The position numbers and the translations under genes were made by a program. The notes beneath the pieces were generated by a model, which was given only the letters and a program-made list of their open reading frames with translations, was not told where the DNA came from and made no database searches. From assembly GCF_041296385.1 (NCBI RefSeq), contig NC_091015.1, forward strand, positions 87,962,004 to 88,026,003: a stretch of 64,000 bases of DNA, written 5' to 3'. This stretch comes from Aphelocoma coerulescens (taxonomy: Eukaryota > Chordata > Aves > Passeriformes > Corvidae). Below are positions 37,486 to 48,544 of this stretch, piece by piece (positions within the stretch are counted from its first letter, which is position 1; each line of letters begins with the position of its first letter).

Positions 37486-40123
37486 CTGAGGAAGAAAGTA
37501 CATGGGAATTAGAAATGGCTTTTATATACATAAATATAAAAAGACTGTTCACATAAGAAGGCAACAATTATGATCTCTGATATGTCCTAACTTATACTCT
37601 GAGTAGAAATTAATTCACACTAACTTTCACAGAGGACAGAAGCTAATTCTGAACATGATAAGTATATGAGCTGTGACAAATGAGAATAGAGATACTACTC
37701 TCTGCTTTAAGTAAGCAGAAGGAATACAGTAGTATTAATGGCCTGCTATGGAATTTTATTCCTGTTTTTTGAAAACACTTCAGTCAAAGGCTGAAAGAAC
37801 TTTGCCAGCAAGATGTCCACATTGCTTGAGATGTATCATAACCTACCATTACACAAAAAGGACATGGACCTGTTGGAGTGAGTCCAGAGGCGGGCCATGA
37901 AGAGGATCACACGACTGGAGCACCCCTCCTATGAGGGCAGGTTGAGAGAGTTGGGTCTGTTGAGCCCGGAGAAGAGAAGGCTCCAGGAAAACTTTACTGC
38001 AGCCTTCCAGTACCTATAGAAGCTCTACAAGAAAGTTGGAGAGGGACTTTTGACAAGGCCATGTAGTGCTAGGACAAAGGACAATGTCTTTAAACTGAAA
38101 TAGGGTAGATTTAAATTAGACATCAGGAATAGATTCTTTACTGTGGGGGTGGTGAGGCACTGGAACAGGTTACCCAGAGAAGTTGTGGATACCCCATCCC
38201 TGGAAGTGTTCAGTGCCAGCTTGGATGTGGCTCTGAGCAACCTGATTTAGTGGAAATTGTCCCTGTCCATGGCAGGAGCATTGGAACTAGATAATCTTGA
38301 AGGTTTCTTCCAACCCAAAACATAGTCTAATTATATGATTAGTTTAAATACTCTTTAACTAATATTTTAACATGTGAAATCCCTTTTTTAAACTCTATAT
38401 TGTTTTAAAAGTGAATGTAAATATTGACTGTTACCAAGTAATCTGGTCTTATTACCTGATCATCTGTAACACAAACTTAGTTTTCTTAATGTGCCAGCTG
38501 TAGCACTCTACTATATTCGAAGAGTTACTTTGCATGCAAAGTCCTGTAGCAGACTTGCCCTGTAAACACCCAATGCACCCAAGCATATCCCTAACAGGAT
38601 AGTGTAATAAAACTGGTTTGGGGACATTTTTAACTTAAAAAAAAATGTAAACACTTAAAAAAACGGCCTCATTTTCCTTTTGTATTCATCTTTCTCAATA
38701 TTGTAGCAAGCAGCAAAAAATATCTCTTACCATAATTTCAAGTCTGAAAGAGTTACGTTTTATTTAGCTCTCAGTTCTTATTTTTTAGAAGCAAGAATAT
38801 GCTGAAAGAAGCTGGTCAAATCCCAGCTCACACAAAAGAAAACAAAATCAATAGCAAGCAAATATGGACATAAATGGGACAGAGCATAGTGAGGTGAGAA
38901 TATCTGGCCTGTTGGTGTTTGGAAAGGAAGAAATAATTTGTATTGGACAAGACTGACATAAAAAAAAAAGAGTTGCATCTGATGTATCTGGGAAGCGATA
39001 CAGACCTCTAAATACCATCAATAAGTAGAGTGAACTGGGAAGAAGAAAAACTGAGAACTCATTAAGTAGATTTTTTTAAAATGAGAAAATCAATATAAGA
39101 CCTTATATATGAGAAGATAGAAAAATGGAAGAGCTGAGTAATTTTTTTTGTTTTCTTCTATTAGTGAATTGAAGAACACTTTCTGACATTTTCCTTCCAT
39201 CCCAGATCTAAGATCTGCTGAAGCAATACTTTTCTTTCGGGTATCTGAGATGGGTTCTAAATTCTTCAATTCTGTTAGGTGTCTTTTATTTTTGAAAACA
39301 ATACTTCATCCATTTCACAAGTAAGGGAAAGGTGTATTGTTTACCAAATCTTTGAAGAGTGACACTGAGCACTGTAATTGTTGATTGAAACAGGTTTTCT
39401 GCATGTAATTATGTCTGAAGTAACATCTTTTTAACAAAACATATAATTCACAAAGTGCAAAGAGGAAATAAAAAGGGAGAGAATGTTCTCATTTAACATT
39501 CCCAAAACCAAACTATTTTTATATTTCAAATAAAATTGTGACAGTGGCCTCATGTTTTATTCTTTGTCTCTTAAAATGCATGTTTTCTTCTGAGTGTCCT
39601 ATTTTGCCTGAGAAGGACAAGGCATGCCAGAAAAAATTCTTTTGGAAAATTAATTCATATGTAACCAACAAATACTTTTCTACATAAGGACACTAAGCTC
39701 AGTGAATAGTGTGTTCATGAGTGGAATTTTAAATGTGGGTAGAAACTCAACTCTTCATAGCAGACCCCGGAATTTTCCAGGTGAAGGTCTTATCAGAGTT
39801 CTCTCTGAAATTTCTTTCAGTCTCAGCTGAATATGAATGCGGAAGGACATTACCCTGTATCACTGTTACGTGATCTGAATGTTTTCTGGATTCTTTATGT
39901 GGGAGCAGTGCAAGCCATAGAGTAGGACTGGGAAAAGAAGTTGCCTTGCTTTCAGCTTAGGACTGGGTGAAAGCATAAAAGAATGAGTGAGTTGAAGGAC
40001 TGTCTCCAAAACTGGTGGCGATTGAGTCATGCTCTAAGCAGGGCACATTGCTTGTAAACTGAAAAAGCTTGGTTGTGATGTAAGGAAATAGGAATATTGG
40101 AGACAGTTTTTATAATTTTTTAC
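37486..40123 (-). other. Inferred intron of 2.6 kb
   Basis: It lies between two phase-0-matched exons and contains one CR1 fragment. The rest is unremarkable. Confidence 0.4.
37858..38341 (+). mobile_element. CR1 LINE 3' fragment within the 37.5-40.1 kb intron
   Basis: About 480 bp of sense-oriented CR1 covers the end of ORF2 and the 3' UTR. Landmarks are GACATGGACCTGTTGGAGTG, GAGAGTTGGGTCTGTTGAGC, AGGCACTGGAACAGGTTACC, GATACCCCATCCCTGGAAGT and TTGGAACTAGATAATCTTGA, with a decayed tail. It carries many stops. It lies in the inferred intron between the exons at 40124-40299 and 37328-37485, antisense to that gene. Confidence 0.95.
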
Positions 40124-40299
40124 CACTTCTGAAGGACTTTTGAATAAACGAGTATGAGCTGCTTTGCTCTTTTCCAAGAACTTCTTGCTGATGTTTAGAT
40201 CACCTTGTGTCCTCGACTTCACACAGTGCTTACAAAGTAGCTTTAAAACCAAAGATTCCTTTGTATCATCAGAAACTTCAAGGAGAAGTGTTTTCAATC
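40124..40299 (-). CDS. Coding exon of an unrecognised minus-strand gene (best upstream exon)
   Basis: This 176-nt segment on the minus strand follows a strong acceptor (TTTTTCATTTCCTTTAAG) and ends at a GTG|gtaaaa donor. It starts with two bases that complete a codon (phase 1) and then runs 58 open codons to phase 0. The peptide begins LKTLLLEVSDDTKESLVLKL and later has a Lys-rich stretch, SKKFLEKSKAAHTRLFKSP. The start looks helical and amphipathic. No transmembrane segment or catalytic motif is visible. The phase-0 end matches the phase-0 start of the 37328-37485 exon, and the phase-1 start matches the end of the 40535-40629 candidate. I cannot name the family. An open segment of this length between good splice sites is unlikely by chance in AT-rich DNA, but it is not proven. 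Confidence 0.55.
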
Positions 40300-40534
40300 C
40301 TTAAAGGAAATGAAAAATTCATTTGAAGTGAATTTTCCAGTATATTTATTCCATCTAGAAGAATAGTAATTAGGATTGCTTTTTATGATCAGGCTTTTTA
40401 TTTTATACTGCATGTTTTTCACAGATAAGTATTTGTGTGATGGAATACAAACAAACAATATGCTTTGTATTATCCTACCACATAAAAGATGTTTAGCACT
40501 GTGATCCTAAACTGAAGCTGAGTCTAAAACTTAC

Positions 40535-40629
40535 TCATTTTTAGTTGGTTAAGCTTCATTTCCATGTGGACCATTCCTCGCTCATCTTCCTTTCCATCTG
40601 TTTCCCCTCTCTTTCATCTACTTTATCAC
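40535..40629 (-). CDS. Candidate upstream exon, frame interrupted
   Basis: The segment has a good acceptor (TTTCTCATTGCTACATTTTAG) and a strong donor (ATGA|gtaagt) on the minus strand, 95 nt apart, and lies only about 235 bp upstream of the exon at 40124-40299. Its 3' part is open in the frame that joins in phase to that exon (…MVHMEMKLNQLKM, coiled-coil-like). That frame has stops in the first 15 nt. The 5' part is open in a different frame (DKVDEREGKQMERK…). One indel would make the whole exon open. It may be a true exon with a frameshift or assembly error near the GGGGAAA run, an exon using an internal AG near 40610, or a chance match. Confidence 0.3.
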
Positions 40630-40660
40630 CTAAAATGTAGCAATGAGAAACTTTGCTTTA

Positions 40661-40683
40661 AAAAAAAAGGAAAAAAAAAAAAA
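40661..40683. repeat. A-rich tract
   Basis: Two adenine runs with one GG interruption, followed by AACCCAAACC-type sequence. No retrocopy was seen attached. Confidence 0.7.
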
Positions 40684-41346
40684 CAACCCAAACCAAACCA
40701 TAACAAAAGTGGAAAAGTGGATCAATTAAGAAAACAATAGTTTCTTTAAGGCTTTTTCTGTGCTTTGTCCAGAAGAAGTCAGTATTGTGGAATCTAAGAT
40801 GGCATTAGGTAATAAAAAGAATTCTGTTGTGTCTTTAGTATTGAACACTGGTGAAAGCTACAGTTGTTTCTAAGAAATGTAAAAATGCAGAAAATATATC
40901 TTCTGCAAACACAATTAAACCATATGACAGTGTGATTCATGGTCATAGATCCACAGATTGTTTGATTGAGCTGGAGAAACAACTAGTTTTGTTTGCTGAC
41001 ATTTGCCTATGAGAGACATACCTTCTGGTGGTGCTGGATGTGAGAGAAATGGCTTCGTGTATTTCCAACAGAATGTTAGCACCTCTTTTAGTTACAAAAG
41101 ATATGACAGATCTGGCTGAAAAAGAGCATACTTTTGTTTCACATCACTGATGCTTCCTACAAATGTATCAAAATATTAGAGACTATTTTATGTTGAAACT
41201 CAGGTTAAAAGTTTCGAGACAGCAATGAAAGCACAGAGAGTATATGAATAAGATTTATGATGAAAGTATCAACCTGATGTGTTTGACTTTGTGAGAAATT
41301 ACTGCATACATAAATTACTAGAGAACTGTAATGAATATTTGCTTAC

Positions 41347-41373
41347 AGTGAATTGCTCAATTTCTATAATACA
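41347..41373 (-). CDS. Possible 27-nt microexon
   Basis: On the minus strand a very good acceptor (TCTTTTGTACTTCCCTCTATAG) is followed 27 nt later by the donor ACT|gtaagc. Nine codons (CIIEIEQFT) are open in phase 0/0 only; the other two frames stop. Its phases are compatible with the candidate at 45696-45751 upstream. Short open segments between splice-like sites are common in AT-rich introns, so this rests only on acceptor quality, strand and phase. Confidence 0.18.
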
Positions 41374-44300
41374 CTATAGAGGGAAGTACAAAAGAGATAA
41401 TTCATAATTTGATCTTGAATATTGTGTCACCAAAGTTTTCAATCATTTTTCCCCACCTGCCAAAACAGTTACAAATTTGCAGGAGATATTTCATTTTGAA
41501 AGCATTGAATGCCACAAAATAATGAGAAATGCCCCCACACAATGATTATACTTTGCAGACGAAGATACCTTAAACTATATTTCACATATTAGAAGTTATA
41601 TTTGTTCACTTGAAGGTACTTGCCCAGAAATGCAATGGAGTATTTTTCCTCTTTTTTTTTTTTTTTTTTCCCTGACTTTTAAAATTAGGAAAATTTTACT
41701 TTTGTAGTAAATTACTGAATTCATAATAAATTACTAAATTGTTTCAGAATTACTGAAATAAAAAATACTGTGGGTTTCATTAGAGGTTGTAGCCATGTTT
41801 CAGAAGGTCATGTATTACCAAATAAACCCTCCACAAAGCAGCCCTCCATTTTATACTTCATTGATAGGGTACTTTCCAAGAAATATAACACATTTCAAGT
41901 GAATGAAAATACTTCATCAGGAAGCATGTAAACTGGGCTGGTTGAGTCACTGTCACAGGTAATAACACCTCATAAATTTCTAAGTAGATATTTGTATGAG
42001 GACATTTGTGTGAGTTAAAGCAAAAAAAGCACTGCCAGTGTTTGTGTGGAGAGTGATAAATTCATGCATCACTGGTAGCTGGAAGAGATTACAGCTGTAG
42101 AACTATGTGTGGCTGTTGGATGCATTATGGGCTCCTCCCTACCATTACCTTCTGAAACTATCCTGTATTATTAATTTTCGCATAAAATAAAATCTTTCCT
42201 ATACTGTATGTCTCACATCCCAGCTTTTATGGAAATTACGGAAATAAGTGTTAGAATTGGCGTTACTACTGAGTGAGCTAGATGGTGTCTTATATGAAAT
42301 GGGTTTTTGCTCTCTTGGCTTATTATTAGATTGAAGTTCTTATAAACAGAATAGAAAATGCCCCCTCTAAACCAGATTCTGCACATCTGACAGTGGTTTT
42401 TCCTTGCCCTAGTCTTCCACAGAGGTAAAGCATAATGATATTTTTAAGAGAATTAATTCATTTTTGCTCTGTAACTGACAATTTGATGATCACAACAGAA
42501 AATCTAGGAATGAGAGTTCAACGCAATATGATACAAATATATTGAAGTATATATTTTGTATTTTAAGAATTCTGCATCATATTATCAGTTTTTGTTCTTG
42601 TTTTGAAGTTTGTCAGATACAGAAACTTAAAAAGATCCAGCTTTTACTTCATGCCATATAAATTACCAAAATGGATGACTTTTTGAACATTGGATTGATA
42701 TTTAGTGAATTTGAGGTTTACATGTGTTTAAAAGAGATAGATTTACCAAATATGTCTCTGTAGTTAATTTGTTTTGGAAAGATTTATTCCCTGCCCAGCA
42801 GTAATTTATTTAACTTAAAAGATGTACAGGGCACCTGATTAGTTGATTTTGTTTCATGGTAGAGGTTGCACTGGAAAGGACATAAATAGTTTGATAGATA
42901 CAATTTTACACTCTCCAGCTTTTGAGGCACCCCTTTGTTTCTGATGTGCAACTATGTAAAGTGTAGTGACTATCTGCCAGTACCGAGTACGAAAGGTGTG
43001 ATTGCAGCTCCCCTTATAACTGGAAACAGGATTCTCAAATCTACTCTAAATGGTCACAGAGTAGAGATTTTGAGAGATACTACCAGTTTATGGATGAAAA
43101 TTCAGCCTGCTTTAATCCTGTTAGTACTTCTGTGGAAAATCTGTGAAAAGTCTCATTTTTTCCAGTTTCCACTATGATATATAGCTTGATTTTCATGTCT
43201 CTTGTCCTTCTCTTTCAGTAAGTAATAGAGTGGTAGAAAAATTATAAAAAAACCTTATAAAAATAGAAGAAAGCTAATCTCTAGGTGTTTATCTTTGATG
43301 TTCAGTGCATACCTGACTGTCTTCTGGTGAAACAGCCCTACCACAAGCTCTGCTTTCACTGCTGTGAGATTTGTCTGCTCTTCCAAAGCGCTTTCAGTAT
43401 GTTGGCCTTATGGTGTCTCTAGATCAACTTCTCTCTTTGCTCTTTCCCCCATTCTCCAGCTCTGCCCTGCCCTACTGTCTGCAGCTGGCCTTGGTTTTGC
43501 TCACTTGTGCAGTTAGCTGCTCTTGCTTTATGAAAGATTACTGTGTCTCTGTGGACCATGAATTGCTTGCACCAGGCATCCATACATGCCATTATCCCAA
43601 GGAAAATTGTTCATGTATATGAACATTTGCAAATATTATCTTTACTATTTTTTCCGATATCTTTGAGAGTGTGCTATAATCTGAATTAATTTTCCACAGG
43701 TAAATTGAGTAATGCATGTGGTTCACGATATTGAAATGCAGTGTTGTTCCAGTATCTTCTTTGCATAACTGCATTTTATTAAATTTGTCAAAAAAAAGTT
43801 AAATTTTCACTTCTTTTGTTTAATAAAAGTAATTTCATAAGAGTTTATTTTATTAGACTTCAAAGGGTTTTACTCAGAGCTTCAAACAATTATAATTTAA
43901 AATATGAATATAAGCCTTTAAAACAATTTTATGATGTTAGTATTTAAATACAATTATGAAAAGATTTTTTTGGCCACTCTTATAGTAGAGTAATAAAGAG
44001 AGCAGTATATTCACAGCAAACATGTCAAGCCTGATTAAAGTGATGATGAAGGTTTTGATAGACAGAAAAGCAATTTATTTTTTTTAATTAGAGGGTTGAA
44101 ATTGGTGCCATAATTGTATATTGTTCTAACTGATTATTAACATTTTTACTGCCTTGTGAAAAATGATAATAATAGGGTTAAAAGGATTTTAAAGTGATTG
44201 CGAGGAGGACTAGGAGAATGCCACCTTCAAATAAGAAGTACTGAAACATAAGTTCAGTTGATTTAACCTTCAGCTAAAATAAGAAGCTAACTCTAGATTT

Positions 44301-45695
44301 GATATTAAGTCCTGTGTAGAATACATAATCAAACTGAATACAGGGACAGAATTCTAATTTACATCATCTGTGTTCAGGTTCCTTTTTCTTTTCTATATAT
44401 CAATAGAAACACAATGTGATATAGTCATCATTTATTTCTAGATTAGTATTTCTGCAGTACAGATACTGCTGTTCAATTCAGTGCAATATTAAAGTCACTT
44501 GAAGCTTGGTTGATTGGGTGGGTTTTTTAAGTTTTTCAGATGAACACTTGGATATTAAGAATTAAAATTTGTATTTTATTGCAAGAAGTCTTGTTTAAAT
44601 GTTGTCTTTAAAAAAAGCTAAAAATATTTTTTGTTTTAGATTATACCTAACTGTTGTGGGTTTGTTTGTTTGTTTGTTTTTTCTTTTTCTTCCTTGTCCC
44701 CTTTCTTCAGTAGGAAAATTTGGGGGCAAAAGGCAGATAAAATAAGTAGATGGGGAAAGGTATTTAAAATTATGAAAAAGAAGAGAGATAAAAATGGTTT
44801 TGTTGGACATAATTTTTTGGGGTTAGATGGAAATTACACACACACACATAACCAGTCAATAATTAAGGCAGGAATCTCAGAGACAGTTTCAAGTTTTGTA
44901 TTCTGAGTCAGAGAGGATGAGGGTTAGAACCTGCAGTTTTTTCAACTTTTCATCAATTTCAGTTTTGATATTCTTGTTTTCATACTGTGTGCTCTTTCTA
45001 TCAAAGTGTTCTTGCTTCCAGCCTTTTCATTTTGTATAGCATTATAATAATTATACTGAGCAATAATCAGGAAAAAGACATAACTTTATGTTCCAGTGAT
45101 TAAGAAATTCCCAGAGGTATGGAAATGCCTATTTAATTTGGCATACCAAAACAGGAAGGCTGTTTGAAATCAGAATCCCTTGGAGGACAGTTTACTGCCT
45201 CAACCCCTGTTATTTTCTGGAGTTGCTTCATTTTTGTGCTTATTACAAATATAAAGTTCAGAATCTCAATTTTTTTCTTTGTTTTGTGTCATATTTTCCC
45301 TTTTTGAAACCAAAGTCTTAAATTTTAGAGCTACCTCAGGATATGGCCAAGGAGTGTACTAGATGTACTAATTGTTTCCTGTGGTCATGAACTGCTTTAT
45401 GTTACAGCATACTGTACTTTAAAAAGAAAAAAAACAAACCACCAAACCCTGTAATATACCTACTTTGAGTGGTCTTTCTGTCTAGCAAAATTGCTCTTGG
45501 TACATGGAGGGTTTTCCATTGTGTGATGGAAACATGTCTAAAATTATAATCTGAATTATTAGGAACACTTCCTCCTCAATATTTTTGCCTTCACATAGTT
45601 TTCTTTAAAAGCAATTCTCTGACTTGCCCAGTATACCTGACAAAGACTATGAAAAAAAAAACAAAACAAAAAGTGTAGAAGCAATCCCTGCTTAC
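41374..45695. other. Non-coding DNA, probable intron
   Basis: AT-rich, with a T19 run near 41650. Open frames at 42935-43177 and 43371-43622 lack good splice context and protein-like composition. Confidence 0.45.
44660..44682. repeat. (GTTT)n microsatellite
   Basis: Five GTTT units run into poly-T. Confidence 0.85.
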
Positions 45696-45751
45696 CTGTG
45701 ATTCTGCTGTCACTAGATATTGTGCTACACTTGCCATCTCTGTTTCTACTA
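45696..45751 (-). CDS. Possible short upstream exon
   Basis: A near-consensus donor (ATCACAG|gtaagc) on the minus strand ends a 56-nt segment with acceptor AAGAATTCAG, whose pyrimidine-rich tract (TTGTTCTTTGTTCTCT) sits somewhat far upstream. The open frame starts in phase 1 and ends in phase 0 and encodes VETEMASVAQYLVTAESQ, which looks like an amphipathic helix. It lies on the same strand as the main exons and about 5 kb upstream of them. The donor is strong, the acceptor mediocre. Confidence 0.28.
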
Positions 45752-47632
45752 CTGAATTCTTTTATTTATCCCCAGAGAACAAAGAACAATAAATTAACTA
45801 CTTTCTAATCATGACTGAGACATGTGAATGAGGCCTTGGTGAAATAAAAGTCACTGGTAATAAACAGCTCATGTCAAGTTTTTAAACATTTCCAGTGGGT
45901 TTTTTTATGAGGAAACTTCAATAATGAGAACAAATATTTGAAATTCTTTTTACCTTAATCTACATTAAGTTACGTCATTTTGCCTGCCCTCCAGTGCAGA
46001 AGAAAACAAGCATGTGAGGAGCATGAAAACCAGCTTCCAGCACAGCAGCCAAGGAAAAGAAAATGACTTATACTGCCAGAGGGAAGTGCTTGGATTGCTT
46101 GGTTCTTCACTGTGGAGAGCTAGTTTTTTTGCTTGAGTTTTGTTTTGTTTTGCTTTTGAGAAAAGTACTTGCACTTGAGAATAAACAAATTGTATGAATA
46201 TAGCACCTGCTGCCAAGCTGACAATGGGTAGCAGCTCTACAGGCAGAGCTCAGATAAGTAGAAAAAAATGAAATAAGGCTTTCTATTGAGATGTTTGTGT
46301 TTGCTTGGAATTCTATGCATGTCTGGTTTTGTTTCAGTTTCTAGGAGGCTTATTTTATGTAACAGAACTTCTGCCTGAGGATTCAAAGATCATAGAGTAA
46401 TGAAACTTATAGATCATTTGTGATAGGAAGAAAAATCACTGAGTCTCAAATTGCCTTGTTTTCCAAGCTGTGGGTGGAAAATAATAGCCATTTCTACTCT
46501 TTCTATATCACCAAAATGAAGAGATGAAAATCAGCTTCTGACAATATTGGGGAAAGCCAATTTAGTGTTTCAGCTCTCCAGTTCCTGTAGGATATTTCAT
46601 TTTGCTGGTTTTGCAAACCCCCAGTCTTTCTGGAAAATTAAAAATAGTTTGGTAGTTGTTGGTTTCGAGCTACAGAATTTAATTTTTTATTTGAATTTTT
46701 GCTTTCTGCAATACATGATCAGCTACTAAAATTAGTTGTCTTCCAGGTATCAACCATTATATCACTGTCTTGCTGTCTTGACTCACCTGAACTGTTTCTT
46801 GCTTTTTTTAGTTCATGTAGTTCAAAGTAGCTTTAAAGTGTTCTTTTCTTACCTGTTCACTCAGACCAGTAAAACATTTCATCTCTAAATGGAATTTACC
46901 ATCAGAACAGAGATCAGAGGTAGGGACAGTTGAAGTCATCATCATCAATATGCAGAATTAATTGGGCACACAGAAAGGGTCTCTGCACTGAGTGGAACAT
47001 GTCAGTAGTATGGAGGGCTATGATAACAATTAACTATTGCAAGGAAATTGGGAGGCACCTGTAAGTGGCTCCAGTGTGGCCTCCTAAGTGTGAGTTCCTG
47101 TTGTATGACATGAGGACAGATTTGGCACAATGCTGGGGGTTGAGTGATCAGTCGAGAGCACCAGGGTACACGCTGTAGAGCTGTAAGAAGATAGCTTCAT
47201 GTATAACTAATTGCAGCTTCCTGTTCACAGTAACAGAACTTGAAGCCAAGGAAGGCCATGCAGAAGGCTGTTGCAGAATGATGGTGTGTTGTAGTAGTAT
47301 GCAGGATTACTTCTATAAAGGGAAGTGTTGCAAAATTCAAGGTTCATGAAAATAATAGTATCATGTTTAAACATGTCAGTGTTCTCGAGTCAGTGCTGAC
47401 ACAGTTTGCTAGCTATTTAGACCCTCATGCCCATAGAAGTACACTTTCAAAGCAACACAGATCCATGAAATTCTGAAAGAATCCATATATAAAATCCAGG
47501 CTGAAGATATTCTTACTCTCTATAATGCACTTAGATTTAGAATGAAAGCTTGTATATTCTCTGAAATTTAATGAAAAATACCAAGAATATTCATAACTCC
47601 TATATACCATAGAAGGTATTTATGCATTTAAT

Positions 47633-47660
47633 GGATTTGATTTGCTGGATTTGATTTGCT
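47633..47660. repeat. 14-bp tandem duplication
   Basis: GGATTTGATTTGCT occurs twice in perfect tandem. Confidence 0.85.
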
Positions 47661-48356
47661 AGATTTTTGCTATCATCTATGTTTTGTACACCAGCCAAGC
47701 TAACTAAAGATAAGAAGTTGGAAGGGAAAAAAGGCAACCTTTTTGACATAAATGTTGTTTTTTATGTGTGTTTGGAAAAAGCACTTACGCTTTTTAGGAA
47801 CCACTGAAATAGCAATACTGGAGGTTGTTCCTTCAGGAGAAAAGCTTTCCATTCCATTTTGCAATTTCCTTTTTTTTCTGACAGACTGTCAATACTGTGC
47901 ATGACCTTTGCCTAGCGAACAAAGCTGTGTTTTAGTCAGAGCTAATTAATTGTATTTGAGCATATTGTCTCCTGGCCCTTTCTCACGATAAAATCCTGGA
48001 TCTCCAGAGAGACCTTCTTCAGCTTGAACTGTAGAAGTTTAGTGCTTTGTGACAGTGACTGACTTATTCCCAGGGATGATTTGTGGAGTAAGTGGTAGTG
48101 ATAACAGACACAGTATTTTGAAAGTTTGCTGAAGACCTTTGTAGAAGCAAATCTTACTCATGTTCCTCATATGATTTAGCTAGCACTTCATGTTCCTTTC
48201 TCTATGAAACAAAAAGAATGTGTTATGGAGATACAGTTTTGTTTTTAAGACATTGTATTAAATTTTTAAGTCAGCACACTTCAGGGAGTTTGTGTTTACT
48301 AGCAATGAGATGGCAACAACTTTTAGTGTGCTTTGTAATCAGTTTTATATAATGTA

Positions 48357-48544
48357 TTAGAGTTCTTGCTCCATTTTCCTGAATCGTGAGTCTCTTAAAA
48401 GAACTTTTCCCTTAGGCAATGTTCTTTCTCCAACAGGATGATTATCCTTGCCAACCTGTGAGGCTTTACTCTCTACAAGTAGGCCTGTGGTAATATTCTG
48501 TATGTGTTGCATGTTGTTTGGCATGTAATCAAGCTTTGGTATTT
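48357..48544 (-). CDS. Possible minus-strand exon ending in a stop codon
   Basis: After a plausible acceptor (AAATTGTCCTATTTCAACACAG) the minus strand is open for 61 codons to TAA at 48357. The peptide starts IPKLDYMPNNMQHIQNITTG and ends in a basic, charged tail (KVLLRDSRFRKMEQEL). Composition is protein-like. Because the frame stops, this would be a terminal exon of an isoform or another gene, or else it is spliced out at an internal donor such as GTAGAGA|gtaaag, which leaves phase 1 and would fit the 45696-45751 start. No AATAAA-type signal was tied to it. It may be a chance open frame. Confidence 0.25.

Noticed and set aside
38025..38240. Antisense 71-codon frame
   Set aside because: Reverse strand of a CR1 3' fragment.
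46855..46886. Strong minus-strand donor (AACAG|gtaaga) with a 10-codon open segment
   Set aside because: Phase 0 end does not fit the 45.7-kb candidate, the acceptor is mediocre and the segment is very short.
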